A DNA stretch of 64,000 nt, from NCBI RefSeq assembly GCF_030687145.1, contig NZ_CP117460.1, positions 5,084,001 through 5,148,000 of the forward strand. The letters are read 5' to 3'. The notes below the pieces were generated by a model. That model saw nothing but the letters and a program-made list of their open reading frames with translations. It searched no databases and was not told where the DNA came from. The DNA is from Pseudomonas sp. FP1742. Lineage in GTDB: Bacteria; Pseudomonadota; Gammaproteobacteria; Pseudomonadales; Pseudomonadaceae. Shown piece after piece: positions 45,540-54,789 of this stretch. How positions within the stretch are numbered: the first letter of the stretch is position 1; each line of letters begins with the position of its first letter. A program made the position numbers and the translations under genes.

Positions 45540-47165
45540 CTAGGCGCTCAACCGCGCCGTCACTTCATTCAATTGCCCCGACAGCCCGTGCAGGTTGTGG
45601 CTGGCCGCTTCGGTGCGCTGCACGTTGTCCAGGTTGGTGCTGGCGATGCTGGTGATTTCGGTGAGGTTGCGCGAGATGTCTTCGGCCACCGAGGTCTGCT
45701 CCTCGGCGGCGGTGGCGATCTGGCGGTTCATGTCGCGAATGGCTTCCACGGCATGGGTGATGCGCTCGAGCATGGCGCCGGCCTGGGTCACTTGCTCGAC
45801 GCTTTGTTCACTGCGCGACTGGCCGCTTTCGATGGCCTGGGCCGCGTCCACCGCACCGGTTTGCACGGTTTGAATGATCTGGTTGATCTCGATGATCGAC
45901 GCCGCCGTGCGCTGGGCCAGGCTGCGCACTTCATCGGCGACCACCGCAAAACCACGTCCGGCTTCACCGGCACGGGCCGCTTCGATTGCCGCGTTGAGCG
46001 CCAGCAGGTTGGTCTGTTCGGCAATGCCGCGAATCACTTCCAGCACCTTGCCGATGCGCCCGCTGTCTTCTTCCAGACGACGGATGACCGTGGCGGTGTT
46101 GGCGATTTCGCCGCGCATTTGGGTGATGGTGTGGATGGTGCCCTGCATGACCTTCTCGCCCTGCTGGGCGGACTGATCGGCTTCGTCGGCCGCACGTGCC
46201 GCATCAGCGGCGTGGCGCGCGACTTCTTGCGCGGTGGCGGACATTTCGTTCATCGCCGTGGCCACTTGATCGGTGCGGTTGAACTGCTCGTTGGTGCCGC
46301 TGGCCATGAGGCCGGCAATCGATTTCAGCTCACCGCTGGCACTGTCCAGGTCCGACGCGCTGCGCTGCAAGCGGTTGAAGGTTTCGGCGAGAAAATCGCG
46401 CAAGGTGTTGGCGGCCCTGGCCAGGTTGCCCAACTCGTCCTGACGGGTGCTGGCCACGCGTTCGGCGAACCGGCCCTGACTGAGTTGCGCCACGTAGTCA
46501 ATCAGTTTGCGGATCGGCTCCACCAGGTTGCGGTTGACCAGCCACAGACTCAACAGGCCAATCAGCAGACCCGACACCAGCATTACAATGATCCCCAACA
46601 ACACCGTCTGATCGGCGCTGGCGCTAATCAGCTTCGATTTCTCGGTGGCCTGCTTGCGCAACTCGCTGACCAACTCGCTCATCTGCTCACTGGCGGCACG
46701 GTCCACGCCTTTGACCGCGTTGTCGCCAACCGCTGGGTCGGCCCCGGCCGCCACATAGGCATCACGGCCCTTCTGATACGCCGCACCTAATACACGATGC
46801 TCCTCACGCAGGCGTTCGATGCGGGTCTTGAGTTGCGGCTCCATACCCTTCTGCCCGGCCAGTTCACCGAGGATGCCCTGCACATTGCGCTGACCGTCCT
46901 CGAACTGCTTCCAGTATTTGTCCAGGTCCGCGGGTTGCTTGCCGCGCAGCAGGACGTTTTTCCACTCCTGAACCTGCACTTTGAATTGCAGGTTGGCTTC
47001 ATCGATCAATTGCGAGGTGTGCAACGGGCCTTCGATCAGGTTCGCGTAGTTCTGGACGCCATTGGACAGAAAGTGAAAGCAGGCCAAAGCGATCAACAAC
47101 ATCGCCAACAGACTGCCACTCAACAGGGCGAGAATTTGTGCTCGAAGAGACTTTTGCAAAGACAT
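45540..47165 (-). CDS. Methyl-accepting chemotaxis protein
   Basis: A 541-residue inner-membrane chemoreceptor. TM1 is at residues 11-33 ([20 protein letters not shown]), followed by a periplasmic helical-bundle sensor (about 35-188) and TM2 (about 189-213, [20 protein letters not shown]). A HAMP domain follows ([20 protein letters not shown]). The conserved signalling hairpin ([20 protein letters not shown]) is near residue 377. There is no C-terminal CheR-binding pentapeptide. The start at 47165 is chosen because the upstream reading lacks protein character. The ligand is unknown. Confidence 0.93.
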   Translation of the reverse strand: MSLQKSLRAQILALLSGSLLAMLLIALACFHFLSNGVQNYANLIEGPLHTSQLIDEANLQFKVQVQEWKNVLLRGKQPADLDKYWKQFEDGQRNVQGILGELAGQKGMEPQLKTRIERLREEHRVLGAAYQKGRDAYVAAGADPAVGDNAVKGVDRAASEQMSELVSELRKQATEKSKLISASADQTVLLGIIVMLVSGLLIGLLSLWLVNRNLVEPIRKLIDYVAQLSQGRFAERVASTRQDELGNLARAANTLRDFLAETFNRLQRSASDLDSASGELKSIAGLMASGTNEQFNRTDQVATAMNEMSATAQEVARHAADAARAADEADQSAQQGEKVMQGTIHTITQMRGEIANTATVIRRLEEDSGRIGKVLEVIRGIAEQTNLLALNAAIEAARAGEAGRGFAVVADEVRSLAQRTAASIIEINQIIQTVQTGAVDAAQAIESGQSRSEQSVEQVTQAGAMLERITHAVEAIRDMNRQIATAAEEQTSVAEDISRNLTEITSIASTNLDNVQRTEAASHNLHGLSGQLNEVTARLSA

Positions 47166-47440
47166 CGGGAAGTACTCAAAACAGGAATGAGGCACGCGGA
47201 TGAAGGCGTGAAAAGTATCCGGACATCCCTGTCTGCCACGTTGGCCCTTGGCCGAAGGCGCGCAAACGTAACCCAAGCGTGATCGGCGTTCCAGAGCGGT
47301 TCTTGAGGAAAATCCGACCATCGGTATCGCAATCGTTTGCGTACACCTTGCCGTCACAAAACCGTCATGAGCGCTTGCAATGATGGGGCTCAAGTGAACC
47401 TGTGAAACCCGCGACAGGCGCCTCCTCGCAGCGAGACTTC

Positions 47441-48463
47441 ATGAACCACAGCATTGACCAACGCCATCGCGATTCCGACCTGTTCGGCCTGCTTTACGGT
47501 TTCAGTTTTCGCCCCGGCGAGCGCGGTCGCGAGATCGATTCGGCCAAGGCACTGCACTGCCTGCAACAACCGGACGACAGTGATGAGTTTCTCTGGCTGC
47601 ACCTGAACCTGGCCCATGCGGCGTGCGAGCGCTGGATGAAAAGCCATCTGGAATTGCCCGACGAGTTTTTCGAAGCCTTGCACGAGGGGTCCCGTTCGAC
47701 GCGCATCGAGCATGTCGATTCGGCGTTGCTGGCGGTGGTCAACGACGTGGTGTTCAACCTCAGCAGCATGGTTTCCTCGGATGTCTCGACACTGTGGGTC
47801 TGCGCCCGCAGTCGGCTGATCATCAGCGCGCGCCTGCAACCGCTGCACTCGGTGGACAAGCTGCGCTCTTCGGTGAAGGCCGGGGAATGCTTTCGCTCAC
47901 CGCTGGAACTGCTGGTGCATTTGCTGCGCGATCAGGGCGAAGTGCTGACACAGATCGTGCGCAAGACCAGCCTCAGTGTCGATCAGATCGAAGATGAATT
48001 GCTGTCGTCGCGCCTGTCCACCAACCGCGCCGAACTGGGCGCCAACCGCCGGGTGCTGGTGCGCCTGCAACGGTTGCTGGCGCTGGAGCCCGGCTCGTTG
48101 CTGCGCCTGCTCAATCGCCCGCCGCAATGGTTGCAGAAGGAGGACGTCAAGGAGCTGCGCAAATCCACCGAGGAGTTTGCGCTGATCATCAACGACCTCA
48201 CAGCCCTCGGTGAGCGGATCAAGCTGTTGCAGGAAGAAATCGCCGCCAACCTCAACGAACAGAGCAACCGCACGCTGTTCACCCTGACCGTGGTCACGGT
48301 GCTGGCGCTGCCGATCAACATCATCGCCGGTTTCTTCGGCATGAACGTCGGCGGGGTGCCGCTTGCCGGAGATCCGGAAGGCTTCTGGATTCTGGTGGCG
48401 CTGGTGGCGACGTTTACCCTGATTGCCGGGCGCTGGGCGTTTCGCAAGCGGCGCGATTATTAA
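47441..48463 (+). CDS. CorA-family transporter, ZntB-like
   Basis: A 340-residue inner-membrane metal transporter. The large N-terminal cytoplasmic funnel is at residues 1-270 (EFLWLHLNLAHAACERWM, KTSLSVDQIEDELLSSRL). Two C-terminal transmembrane helices follow: TLTVVTVLALPINIIAGFFG ending in the GMN signature (GMNVGGVPL), then FWILVALVATFTLIAGRWAF. The GMN-V-GG-VP form and length resemble ZntB zinc transporters rather than magnesium CorA. It may import zinc with protons. The ATG at 47441 is the first with a conserved-looking N-terminus. Confidence 0.88.
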   Translation: MNHSIDQRHRDSDLFGLLYGFSFRPGERGREIDSAKALHCLQQPDDSDEFLWLHLNLAHAACERWMKSHLELPDEFFEALHEGSRSTRIEHVDSALLAVVNDVVFNLSSMVSSDVSTLWVCARSRLIISARLQPLHSVDKLRSSVKAGECFRSPLELLVHLLRDQGEVLTQIVRKTSLSVDQIEDELLSSRLSTNRAELGANRRVLVRLQRLLALEPGSLLRLLNRPPQWLQKEDVKELRKSTEEFALIINDLTALGERIKLLQEEIAANLNEQSNRTLFTLTVVTVLALPINIIAGFFGMNVGGVPLAGDPEGFWILVALVATFTLIAGRWAFRKRRDY

Positions 48464-48490
48464 GCAAAGTACCAGGGCCTTATCCCAATC

Positions 48491-48616
48491 CTGTGGCGAG
48501 GGGGCTTGCCCCCGTTGGGCTGCGCAGCGGCCCCTATCCGGTTTATTCATTCAAACCGCATTTTCTGGTTTTACGACTGCTTCGCAGCCGAACGGGAGCA
48601 AGCTCCCTCGCCACAG
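48491..48616. repeat. REPIN of the GTGGCGAGGG family
   Basis: CTGTGGCGAGGGGGCTTGCC and GCAAGCTCCCTCGCCACAG flank about 85 bases. Same family as the element at 29053. Confidence 0.88.
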
Positions 48617-48737
48617 GTGTTTGCCTGCCTTAGCATCCGGCATTACAAAAAAACCAAACACTGACCCAGCGCAGCCTCACTGTAATATTTAGCAACGATC
48701 ATGGCCGATACTCCTTCTCTGCTCAGGATTATCCGGC

Positions 48738-50354
48738 ATGGCTACGCCTTCCTTCACTGCCGCTTCCCAGGCGCCCGCCAGTAGCGCCAGGCCGCAGTTC
48801 GATAAAAAACCCGGCCTGCTCACCTTCGTGATGTTCTTTGCCGTGCTGGGCAGCGGGCTGTTGTTCACCGCCTACAGCCTGATGCACGACATGAGCGAAC
48901 TCGGCACGGTGGTCACCACCTGGACGCCGTTTCTGCTGTTGGGCGTCGCCCTGTTGATTGCCTTGGGCTTTGAGTTCGTCAACGGTTTTCACGACACCGC
49001 CAACGCCGTGGCGACGGTGATTTACACCCACTCCCTGCCGCCGAATTTCGCCGTGGCCTGGTCCGGGTTCTTCAACTTTCTGGGGGTGTTGCTGTCCAGC
49101 GGCGCGGTGGCGTTCGGCATCATCGCCCTGTTGCCGGTGGAGCTGATTCTGCAGGTCGGATCCTCCGCCGGTTTCGCGATGATCTTCGCCCTGTTGATCG
49201 CCGCCATTCTGTGGAACCTCGGCACCTGGTGGCTGGGTTTGCCGGCTTCTTCATCGCACACCCTGATCGGCTCGATCATCGGTGTCGGCGTGGCCAATGC
49301 CTTGATGCACGGTCGCGACGGCACCAGTGGCGTGGACTGGGCCCAGGCGACCAAGGTCGGTTACGCGTTGCTGCTGTCGCCGCTGATCGGCTTCGCGTTT
49401 GCCGCGCTGTTGCTGCTGGCGTTGCGCGTCTTCGTCAAAAATCGCGCACTGTACAAGGCGCCCAAGGGTGATACCCCGCCACCGTGGTGGATTCGCGGCA
49501 TGTTGATTCTGACCTGCACCGGCGTGTCGTTCGCCCACGGTTCCAACGACGGCCAGAAAGGCATGGGCCTGATCATGCTGATTCTGGTGGGCACGCTGCC
49601 GATGGCGTATGCATTGAACCGCACCATGCCGGCGGATCAGGCCTTGCAGTTCGCGGCCGTGGCCGAAGTCACCCAGCAAGCCCTGATGAAAAACACGCCG
49701 CTGCCCGCGCCGGCCGATCCACGCCCGGTGCTGACCGAATACATGCACAGCAAGCAAGCCACCCCGCAACTGATCCCCGCCCTCGCCGCGCTGGCGGGCC
49801 ACATCGGTAACGAAGTGAAGGGTTATGGATCGCTGTCGAAAGTCCCGGCCGAAGCGATGGGCAACGTGCGCAACGACATGTACCTGACCAGCGAAACCAT
49901 TCGCCTGATGGACAAGAACAAGGTCGGCAACTTCGACGCCGACACCACCGGCAAGCTGCAATTGTTCAAGCAACAGATCGACAACGCCACGCGCTTCATT
50001 CCGCTGTGGGTGAAGATCGCGGTGGCCATCGCCCTGGGGCTGGGCACCATGGTCGGCTGGAAGCGCATCGTCGTGACGGTCGGCGAGAAAATCGGCAAGA
50101 CACACCTGACCTACGCCCAGGGCGCCTCGGCGGAAACCGTGGCGATGCTGACCATCGGCGCCGCCGACATGTTCGGCCTGCCGGTGTCGACCACCCATGT
50201 GTTGTCTTCTGGCGTGGCCGGGACCATGGTTGCCAACGGTGGCGGCTTGCAGATGAAGACCATCCGCAACCTGCTGATGGCCTGGGTGTTGACCCTGCCG
50301 GCGGCGATTGTGTTGTCGGGCAGTTTGTACTGGTTGTTCACCAAGCTGTTCTGA
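48738..50354 (+). CDS. pitA: Low-affinity inorganic phosphate transporter Pit
   Basis: A 538-residue inner-membrane phosphate (metal-phosphate):proton symporter with about ten transmembrane helices. Both PHO-4 signature repeats are visible: GFEFVNGFHDTANAVATVIY near residue 77 and FAHGSNDGQKGMGLIML near 265, plus GLPVSTTHVLSSGVAGTMVA near 480. The central hydrophilic loop (about 300-420) is longer than in short Pit proteins and matches PitA. It is a single gene. No PhoU-like gene is adjacent. Confidence 0.93.
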   Translation: MATPSFTAASQAPASSARPQFDKKPGLLTFVMFFAVLGSGLLFTAYSLMHDMSELGTVVTTWTPFLLLGVALLIALGFEFVNGFHDTANAVATVIYTHSLPPNFAVAWSGFFNFLGVLLSSGAVAFGIIALLPVELILQVGSSAGFAMIFALLIAAILWNLGTWWLGLPASSSHTLIGSIIGVGVANALMHGRDGTSGVDWAQATKVGYALLLSPLIGFAFAALLLLALRVFVKNRALYKAPKGDTPPPWWIRGMLILTCTGVSFAHGSNDGQKGMGLIMLILVGTLPMAYALNRTMPADQALQFAAVAEVTQQALMKNTPLPAPADPRPVLTEYMHSKQATPQLIPALAALAGHIGNEVKGYGSLSKVPAEAMGNVRNDMYLTSETIRLMDKNKVGNFDADTTGKLQLFKQQIDNATRFIPLWVKIAVAIALGLGTMVGWKRIVVTVGEKIGKTHLTYAQGASAETVAMLTIGAADMFGLPVSTTHVLSSGVAGTMVANGGGLQMKTIRNLLMAWVLTLPAAIVLSGSLYWLFTKLF

Positions 50355-50368
50355 AACACCGCGACATC

Positions 50369-50461
50369 CTGTGGGAGCGGGCTTGCTCGCGAAAGCTGAC
50401 TGACAGTCAACATCATCGTTGAATGTAATACCGCTTTCGCGGGCAAGCCCGCTCCCACAGG
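50369..50461. repeat. REPIN after pitA
   Basis: CTGTGGGAGCGGGCTTGCTC ... GGGCAAGCCCGCTCCCACAG with about 45 bases between arms. It lies between convergent genes. Confidence 0.9.
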
Positions 50462-50495
50462 TTATGCGTTGTGGTTCAGGTCATTGCGATTGCTT

Positions 50496-50933
50496 TCAAC
50501 CCTCGCAAGCCCTGCGCACCAACAGCCGCTCACGCACCACGTCGTAGCCCCAGTGGTACACGTAGGTGTATGGCAGGAAAAACAGCAGCACGCCGATATC
50601 CAGCAGGAACGCCTGCCACAGGCTGATCTTCAACCACCAGGCAATCAACGGCACGCCGAACGCGACCAGCCCACCTTCGAACAGCAGCGCATGCACCACC
50701 CGCACCCAGGCGTTACGCACCAGGGCAAAGCGCTTGAGCAAGCGGTCGAACACACCGTTGAAGACCACGTTCCAGGCCAGGGCAAGGGCGGCAATCGCCA
50801 TCGTGGCCACGCCCATTTCCAGCATGGGCTTGTCCATGACCCAGGCCAGTAGCGGGGTACAGATCAATATCGCCAGCAGTTCGAAACCGATGGCCTGGAG
50901 AATTCGTTCAGTGATGGATTTGTTGGCATTCAT
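50496..50933 (-). CDS. PACE-family multidrug (biocide) efflux transporter
   Basis: A 145-residue inner-membrane protein with four transmembrane helices in two tandem BTP repeats: ITERILQAIGFELLAILICT with MAIAALALAWNVVFNGVFD, then VVHALLFEGGLVAFGVPLIA with LDIGVLLFFLPYTYVYHWGY. The glutamate in RxxHALLFEGG and the WN.vFN motif are family signatures. PACE proteins such as AceI export chlorhexidine and short diamines with protons. A LysR regulator is divergent, the arrangement typical for this family. The start at 50933 excludes 15 codons of promoter DNA. Confidence 0.88.
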   Translation of the reverse strand: MNANKSITERILQAIGFELLAILICTPLLAWVMDKPMLEMGVATMAIAALALAWNVVFNGVFDRLLKRFALVRNAWVRVVHALLFEGGLVAFGVPLIAWWLKISLWQAFLLDIGVLLFFLPYTYVYHWGYDVVRERLLVRRACEG

Positions 50934-51022
50934 GGCCAGGCTCCCTGAGTGACTGTGGTTGCCATGATCTGTCCTCACACCGATACTTCATAACCAATAA
51001 CCATCGATCAAGGCGATAGTTC

Positions 51023-51877
51023 ATGGCCTCCCACGAAGTGCTGCTGGCGTTTGTCCAGGCCGCGACCCAAGGCTCGTTTTCCGCTGCGGCGCGCAAGCTC
51101 GGGCGCAGTCAGTCGACCATCAGCGCCGCCGTGGCGAGCCTGGAAATCGACCTGAATCTTGCCCTCTTCGACCGCAGCAGCCGCAAGCCGAGTCTGACCC
51201 CGGCCGGGCACGTCATGCTGCAACGGGCCGAGGAGATTCTGGCCGCCACCAGTCGTCTGGAAATGACCGCCAGCCAGCTGTCCCAAGGCGTCGAGCCGAA
51301 GCTGACGGTGGCGATTTCCGACACTTACCAGTCTGACCGTTTCGAAGCCGCGCTCAGTGCTTTCGAGCAACGTTACCCGGACCTGGAACTCGAATGCCTG
51401 ATCGCCGAATGCGACGACCTGGTGGCACTGGTGCAACGCGGCCGCGCGCATATCGCCTTTGCCGAGATGCAGGACAGCTATCCGCCGGACCTGGTCAGTT
51501 CGACGGTGGACGAGCGCACGGAAATCGCCCTGTTCGTGTCCCATGCGCACCCTCTGGCGATGCTGAGTGACATCGATCAGGACGTGCTGCAACAACACCG
51601 CGAGCTGCGTCTGGCGACGATCGTCAATCCGTATGAAAGCCGCGCGAAGGGGCGCGTCTGGTCGGCGCCGAGTTACTTGATGCTGCTGGAAATGGCTCAG
51701 GGCGGGTTCGGCTGGGCGCCGTTGCCGCGCTGGCTGGTAGGGCGGTTCGGGGCTGGTTCGTTGGTGGAGTTGAAGGTACGCGGCTGGCCGAAACCGGTGT
51801 ACGTCGATGCGCTGTGGTCGCGTTTGCACCCGCCGGGGCCGGCGGGGAGTTGGTTGCTTTGCAAGATGCTGGAATAG
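51023..51877 (+). CDS. LysR-family regulator divergent from the PACE pump
   Basis: A 284-residue transcription factor. The N-terminal winged helix-turn-helix is at residues 5-60 (LLAFVQAATQGSFSAAARKL, RSQSTISAAVASLEIDL). The ligand-binding domain follows (LTVAISDTYQSDRFEAALSA, LVQRGRAHIAFAEMQDSYP). The gap of about 90 bases to the divergent PACE gene is short enough for one shared operator. AceR-type LysR regulators activate their pump on biocide or diamine binding; that role is inferred from position. Confidence 0.88.
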   Translation: MASHEVLLAFVQAATQGSFSAAARKLGRSQSTISAAVASLEIDLNLALFDRSSRKPSLTPAGHVMLQRAEEILAATSRLEMTASQLSQGVEPKLTVAISDTYQSDRFEAALSAFEQRYPDLELECLIAECDDLVALVQRGRAHIAFAEMQDSYPPDLVSSTVDERTEIALFVSHAHPLAMLSDIDQDVLQQHRELRLATIVNPYESRAKGRVWSAPSYLMLLEMAQGGFGWAPLPRWLVGRFGAGSLVELKVRGWPKPVYVDALWSRLHPPGPAGSWLLCKMLE

Positions 51878-51888
51878 CGGTGCTGCCC

Positions 51889-51981
51889 TTCGCGAGCAAG
51901 CCCGCTCCCACATGGGTTCTATGTCGGGCACATATTTTATGTACACCAGCGACCCAATGTGGGAGCGGGCTTGCTCGCGAA
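51889..51981. repeat. REP pair, head-out arrangement
   Basis: TTCGCGAGCAAGCCCGCTCC ... GGAGCGGGCTTGCTCGCGAA with about 45 bases between, between the LysR gene and the ECF operon end (convergent). Confidence 0.9.
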
Positions 51982-52011
51982 GACGCCAGCCACCGCACCG
52001 CACATCCATGA

Positions 52012-53247
52012 TCACTCCAACGCCCGAAGCCGCCCCTCGATAAACCGCCGCTCCGGCACCTGCTGCGTCAACTCCAGCGCCCGCTGATACGCCGCCCGCG
52101 CCTCTTCCACCCTCCCCAACTGCCGGCAAAACTCTGCCCGCGCCGAGTGTGCCAGGTGGTAATCCAGCAACTCGCCCCGGGCCAGAATCCCTTCGATCAA
52201 CGTCAGCCCGGCCTGCGGCCCATCGCGTCTGGCCAGCGCCGCCGCGCGGTTGAGTTCGATCACCGGTGAGGGCACGACCCGCAGCAGCACGTCATACAGA
52301 CCGACAATCTGCGGCCAGTCCGTTTCCGCCGCCGTGGGCGCTTCGGCATGCACCGCGGCAATCGCCGCTTGCAGGCAATATGGCCCGAAGCGTCGAGTCG
52401 CCAGTGCTCGCTCCACTAGCGCAATGCCTTCGCGCATCAGCTCGGCGTTCCACAACGAGCGGTCCTGTTCATCCAGCACAATCAGCTCACCGCTCAATGA
52501 GGTCCTGGCCGGGCGTCGGGACTCATGCAACAACATCAACGCCAGCAGCCCCATCACCTCGGGTTCGGGCAACAACTCCATCAACAACCGACCAAGACGA
52601 ATCGCTTCGCGCGTCAGGTCTTCACGGGTCAGCTCGCTACCGACAGATGCCGAATACCCTTCGTTGAACACCAGATAAATCACCCGCAGCACGCTGTCGA
52701 GACGCTCGGGCAGTTCCGTCAGGGTGGGCACTTGGTAGGGGATTTTCGCGTCACGAATCTTCGCCTTGGCCCGCACGATGCGCTGGGCAATGGTGGCCGG
52801 CGCCGAGAGAAAGGCCCGGGCGATTTCTTCGGTGGTTAGGTCGCAGACTTCGCGCAGGGTCAACGGCACCTGCGCGTCCGCCGCCAATGCCGGGTGACAA
52901 CAGGTGAAGATCAGGCGCAGGCGATCGTCTTCCACATCTTCATCACTCCAGTCAGCCTGCTCCAGCGCTTCCAGTTGAGCGATCAACATCGGCCGGGACG
53001 CGTTGAAACGCGTGCGCCGACGCAGCACATCGATGGCCTTGAAGCGCCCGGTGGACACCAGCCAGGTGCGTGGATTGTCCGGCACACCGTCGCGCTGCCA
53101 GCGCTCGACCGCGACGAAGAACGCTTCGTGCAGCGCCTCTTCGGCGAGGTCGAAATCGCCGAGCAAGCGGATCAGGGTCGCCAGAATCCGCCGCGAATCT
53201 TCGCGGTAAACCTGTTCGACTCGCGCCCGTACCGACTCGCCCGGCAT
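52012..53247 (-). CDS. ECF42-type RNA polymerase sigma factor with TPR-like C-terminal domain
   Basis: A 411-residue sigma factor. Region 2 (YREDSRRILATLIRLLGDFD, EEALHEAFFVAVERWQRDGV) and region 4 (LTTEEIARAFLSAPATIAQR) occupy about the first 180 residues. The C-terminal 220 residues (EGYSASVGSELTREDLTREA onwards; DGPQAGLTLIEGILARGELL) are the SnoaL-free, TPR-like domain (DUF6596) that marks ECF42 factors and replaces a separate anti-sigma factor. Its ATG overlaps the SRPBCC stop (ATGA). It is the last gene of a four-gene operon with a DGPF-type protein, the known ECF42 partner. Confidence 0.88.
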   Translation of the reverse strand: MPGESVRARVEQVYREDSRRILATLIRLLGDFDLAEEALHEAFFVAVERWQRDGVPDNPRTWLVSTGRFKAIDVLRRRTRFNASRPMLIAQLEALEQADWSDEDVEDDRLRLIFTCCHPALAADAQVPLTLREVCDLTTEEIARAFLSAPATIAQRIVRAKAKIRDAKIPYQVPTLTELPERLDSVLRVIYLVFNEGYSASVGSELTREDLTREAIRLGRLLMELLPEPEVMGLLALMLLHESRRPARTSLSGELIVLDEQDRSLWNAELMREGIALVERALATRRFGPYCLQAAIAAVHAEAPTAAETDWPQIVGLYDVLLRVVPSPVIELNRAAALARRDGPQAGLTLIEGILARGELLDYHLAHSARAEFCRQLGRVEEARAAYQRALELTQQVPERRFIEGRLRALE

Positions 53248-53738
53248 CAGTCCGGCATGCCTTCAGTCACCAGCGTCTCTAGCCGATCGAGGCTTTGCCC
53301 CCAACCGTCATGAAAGCCCATGGCCTCGTGGGCCTGACGATCTTCTTCACTCCAGTGCATGGCGCGGGCGGTGTACAGGGTTTTGCCGTCCCGGTCCTCA
53401 AGCGTCACTTCGGCGGTCATGAAGGGTTTGCCGGAGGGAATCCAGCCGGGGACGAACGCATCGGTGAACACCAGACGTTCCGGGGCGACGATCTCCAGAA
53501 ACACCCCCATCGTCGGGTATTCGCTGCCGTCCGGCGCCCGCATCAGGGTGCGAAACTGGCCGCCGACCCACAGGTCCATTTCGCATTCGGGAGTGGTCAT
53601 GCCGTGGGGCCCCCACCATTGCGCGAGCAGCGCGGGCTCGGTCCAGGCGCGGAAGATTTTGCGGCGCGGCGCATCGATCAGGCGACTGATGGACAACTCG
53701 AATTCGGCCGGTTTTCGCTGGACGGATTGCGGACTCAT
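53247..53738 (-). CDS. SRPBCC/AHSA1-domain protein
   Basis: A 163-residue START-like (AHSA1) fold protein: EFELSISRLIDAPRRKIFRA, WTEPALLAQWWGPHGMTTPE, GWIPSGKPFMTAEVTLED. These proteins bind hydrophobic ligands in a deep cavity; no enzyme activity is implied. Such genes recur beside ECF42 sigma factors and DGPF proteins. It overlaps the sigma factor start by three bases and lies 26 bases after the YCII-type gene. Confidence 0.85.
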   Translation of the reverse strand: MSPQSVQRKPAEFELSISRLIDAPRRKIFRAWTEPALLAQWWGPHGMTTPECEMDLWVGGQFRTLMRAPDGSEYPTMGVFLEIVAPERLVFTDAFVPGWIPSGKPFMTAEVTLEDRDGKTLYTARAMHWSEEDRQAHEAMGFHDGWGQSLDRLETLVTEGMPD

Positions 53739-53764
53739 GAAAGAACTCCTGTTGTGATTGTTAT

Positions 53765-54109
53765 TCAGGGATTCAACTGGCGAACGGGACGCACCTCGAC
53801 ACAGCCAACCCGGGCCGCCGGAATGTTGCCGGCGACCTGGAGGGCTTCATTGAGGTCCTTGGCATCGATCAGGTAGAAGCCGGCCAATTGCTCCTTGGTT
53901 TCGGCGAACGGGCCGTCGGTGATGGACATTTTGCCATTGCGCATACGCACAGTGGTCGCGGTCTGCACCGACTCCAGCGCTTCGGCGGCGATCATCCGGC
54001 CGCTGCCCTGGATCGATTCGGCGTAGGCCATGCACTCGGCGTCATTGGGGCTTTCGGGCAGCGAGTGCAATTCGTGCTCGTTGCTGTAGACCAGGCATAA
54101 ATACTTCAT
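53765..54109 (-). CDS. DGPF-type YCII-domain protein
   Basis: A 114-residue protein starting MKYLCLVYSNEHELHSLPES. It contains the D-G-P-F motif (ITDGPFAETKEQLAGFYLID) that names the DGPF family. The ferredoxin-like YCII fold is expected to act in small-molecule chemistry or as a partner of ECF42 factors. The start at 54109 is fixed by the conserved MKYLCL opening and a GGAG (GGAGAGCCCC) upstream. Here the gene precedes the SRPBCC gene of the same operon. Confidence 0.88.
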   Translation of the reverse strand: MKYLCLVYSNEHELHSLPESPNDAECMAYAESIQGSGRMIAAEALESVQTATTVRMRNGKMSITDGPFAETKEQLAGFYLIDAKDLNEALQVAGNIPAARVGCVEVRPVRQLNP

Positions 54110-54222
54110 GGGGCTCTCCATTTCAGGGGTCTCCATCTCCTGGAGTTTTGCCCTGACCGAACGGATCAACTATGGCTGTAGATTGGCGCTTTGGCGCTGC
54201 TTTCCGATAAACAGCCGGACGA

Positions 54223-54648
54223 TCAGGGTTCCAGGTTGAACAGCGCCGCGCCGCTCGTCATGTCGAACGGTGCCGACCAGTGTTCGTGGACGATCTGCCA
54301 GAGCCCTGCGTCCTGCCGATAGCAGGCGGTGACGCGCATCCAGCAGGCCTGGGTTTCACCCTTTTCATTGGTGCCGCCGCAATGCGCCAGCCAGTGCGCG
54401 AAAGCGATCTCCTGGGACGGCACGATATTGATTTCGTGGAACTCGAAAATGTGCGGGCCAGGGCACATCTCCATGCACTCCTGCCAATGCGCGCGGTAGG
54501 CCGCCTTGCCCTTGAATTGCAGGGCTTTGACGGCATCGAAGGAGACGATGTCGTCGGCGTACAGGGCCATGACCTTTTCCACGTCCTTGGTGATGACCGC
54601 CTGGCGATAGTTTTCGATCAAGTTATGGATGTGTGTCTGAGCATTCAT
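54223..54648 (-). CDS. SnoaL/NTF2-like protein (nuclear transport factor 2 fold)
   Basis: A 141-residue protein of the SnoaL-like cone fold: IHNLIENYRQAVITKDVEKV, MALYADDIVSFDAVKALQFK, CGGTNEKGETQACWMRVTAC, LWQIVHEHWSAPFD. Such proteins are polyketide-cyclase or ketosteroid-isomerase relatives of unknown substrate. It is the first gene behind the ECF42-type promoter at 54687-54713. A gap of 113 bases without a promoter match separates it from the DGPF gene. Confidence 0.85.
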   Translation of the reverse strand: MNAQTHIHNLIENYRQAVITKDVEKVMALYADDIVSFDAVKALQFKGKAAYRAHWQECMEMCPGPHIFEFHEINIVPSQEIAFAHWLAHCGGTNEKGETQACWMRVTACYRQDAGLWQIVHEHWSAPFDMTSGAALFNLEP

Positions 54649-54686
54649 GAGGGTTCTCCGTGTTCTTTTTGTTGAAGACACCTTTA

Positions 54687-54713
54687 GTCGTCTGGAGAAA
54701 AGCCAAATCGACA
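54687..54713 (-). promoter_or_regulatory. ECF42-type promoter of the SnoaL-DGPF-SRPBCC-sigma operon
   Basis: On the minus strand: TGTCGA (-35, 54713-54708), 17 bases, CGAC (-10, 54690-54687). This equals the published ECF42 motif TGTCGA / CGA(C/T), and it lies 39 bases before the first ATG. The operon is therefore probably autoregulated. Confidence 0.65.
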
Positions 54714-54789
54714 ACCGAAATAAAAATAATCCATGGAGGCAAACTCGCTAGAATCCGAGGTTCAATTCCGTTGGAAAAAGGACACTCCA

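Noticed and set aside
45132..46790. 552-codon plus-strand frame opposite the chemoreceptor
   Set aside because: It runs across the FlxA-like and chemoreceptor genes on the other strand, both of which have strong family signatures.
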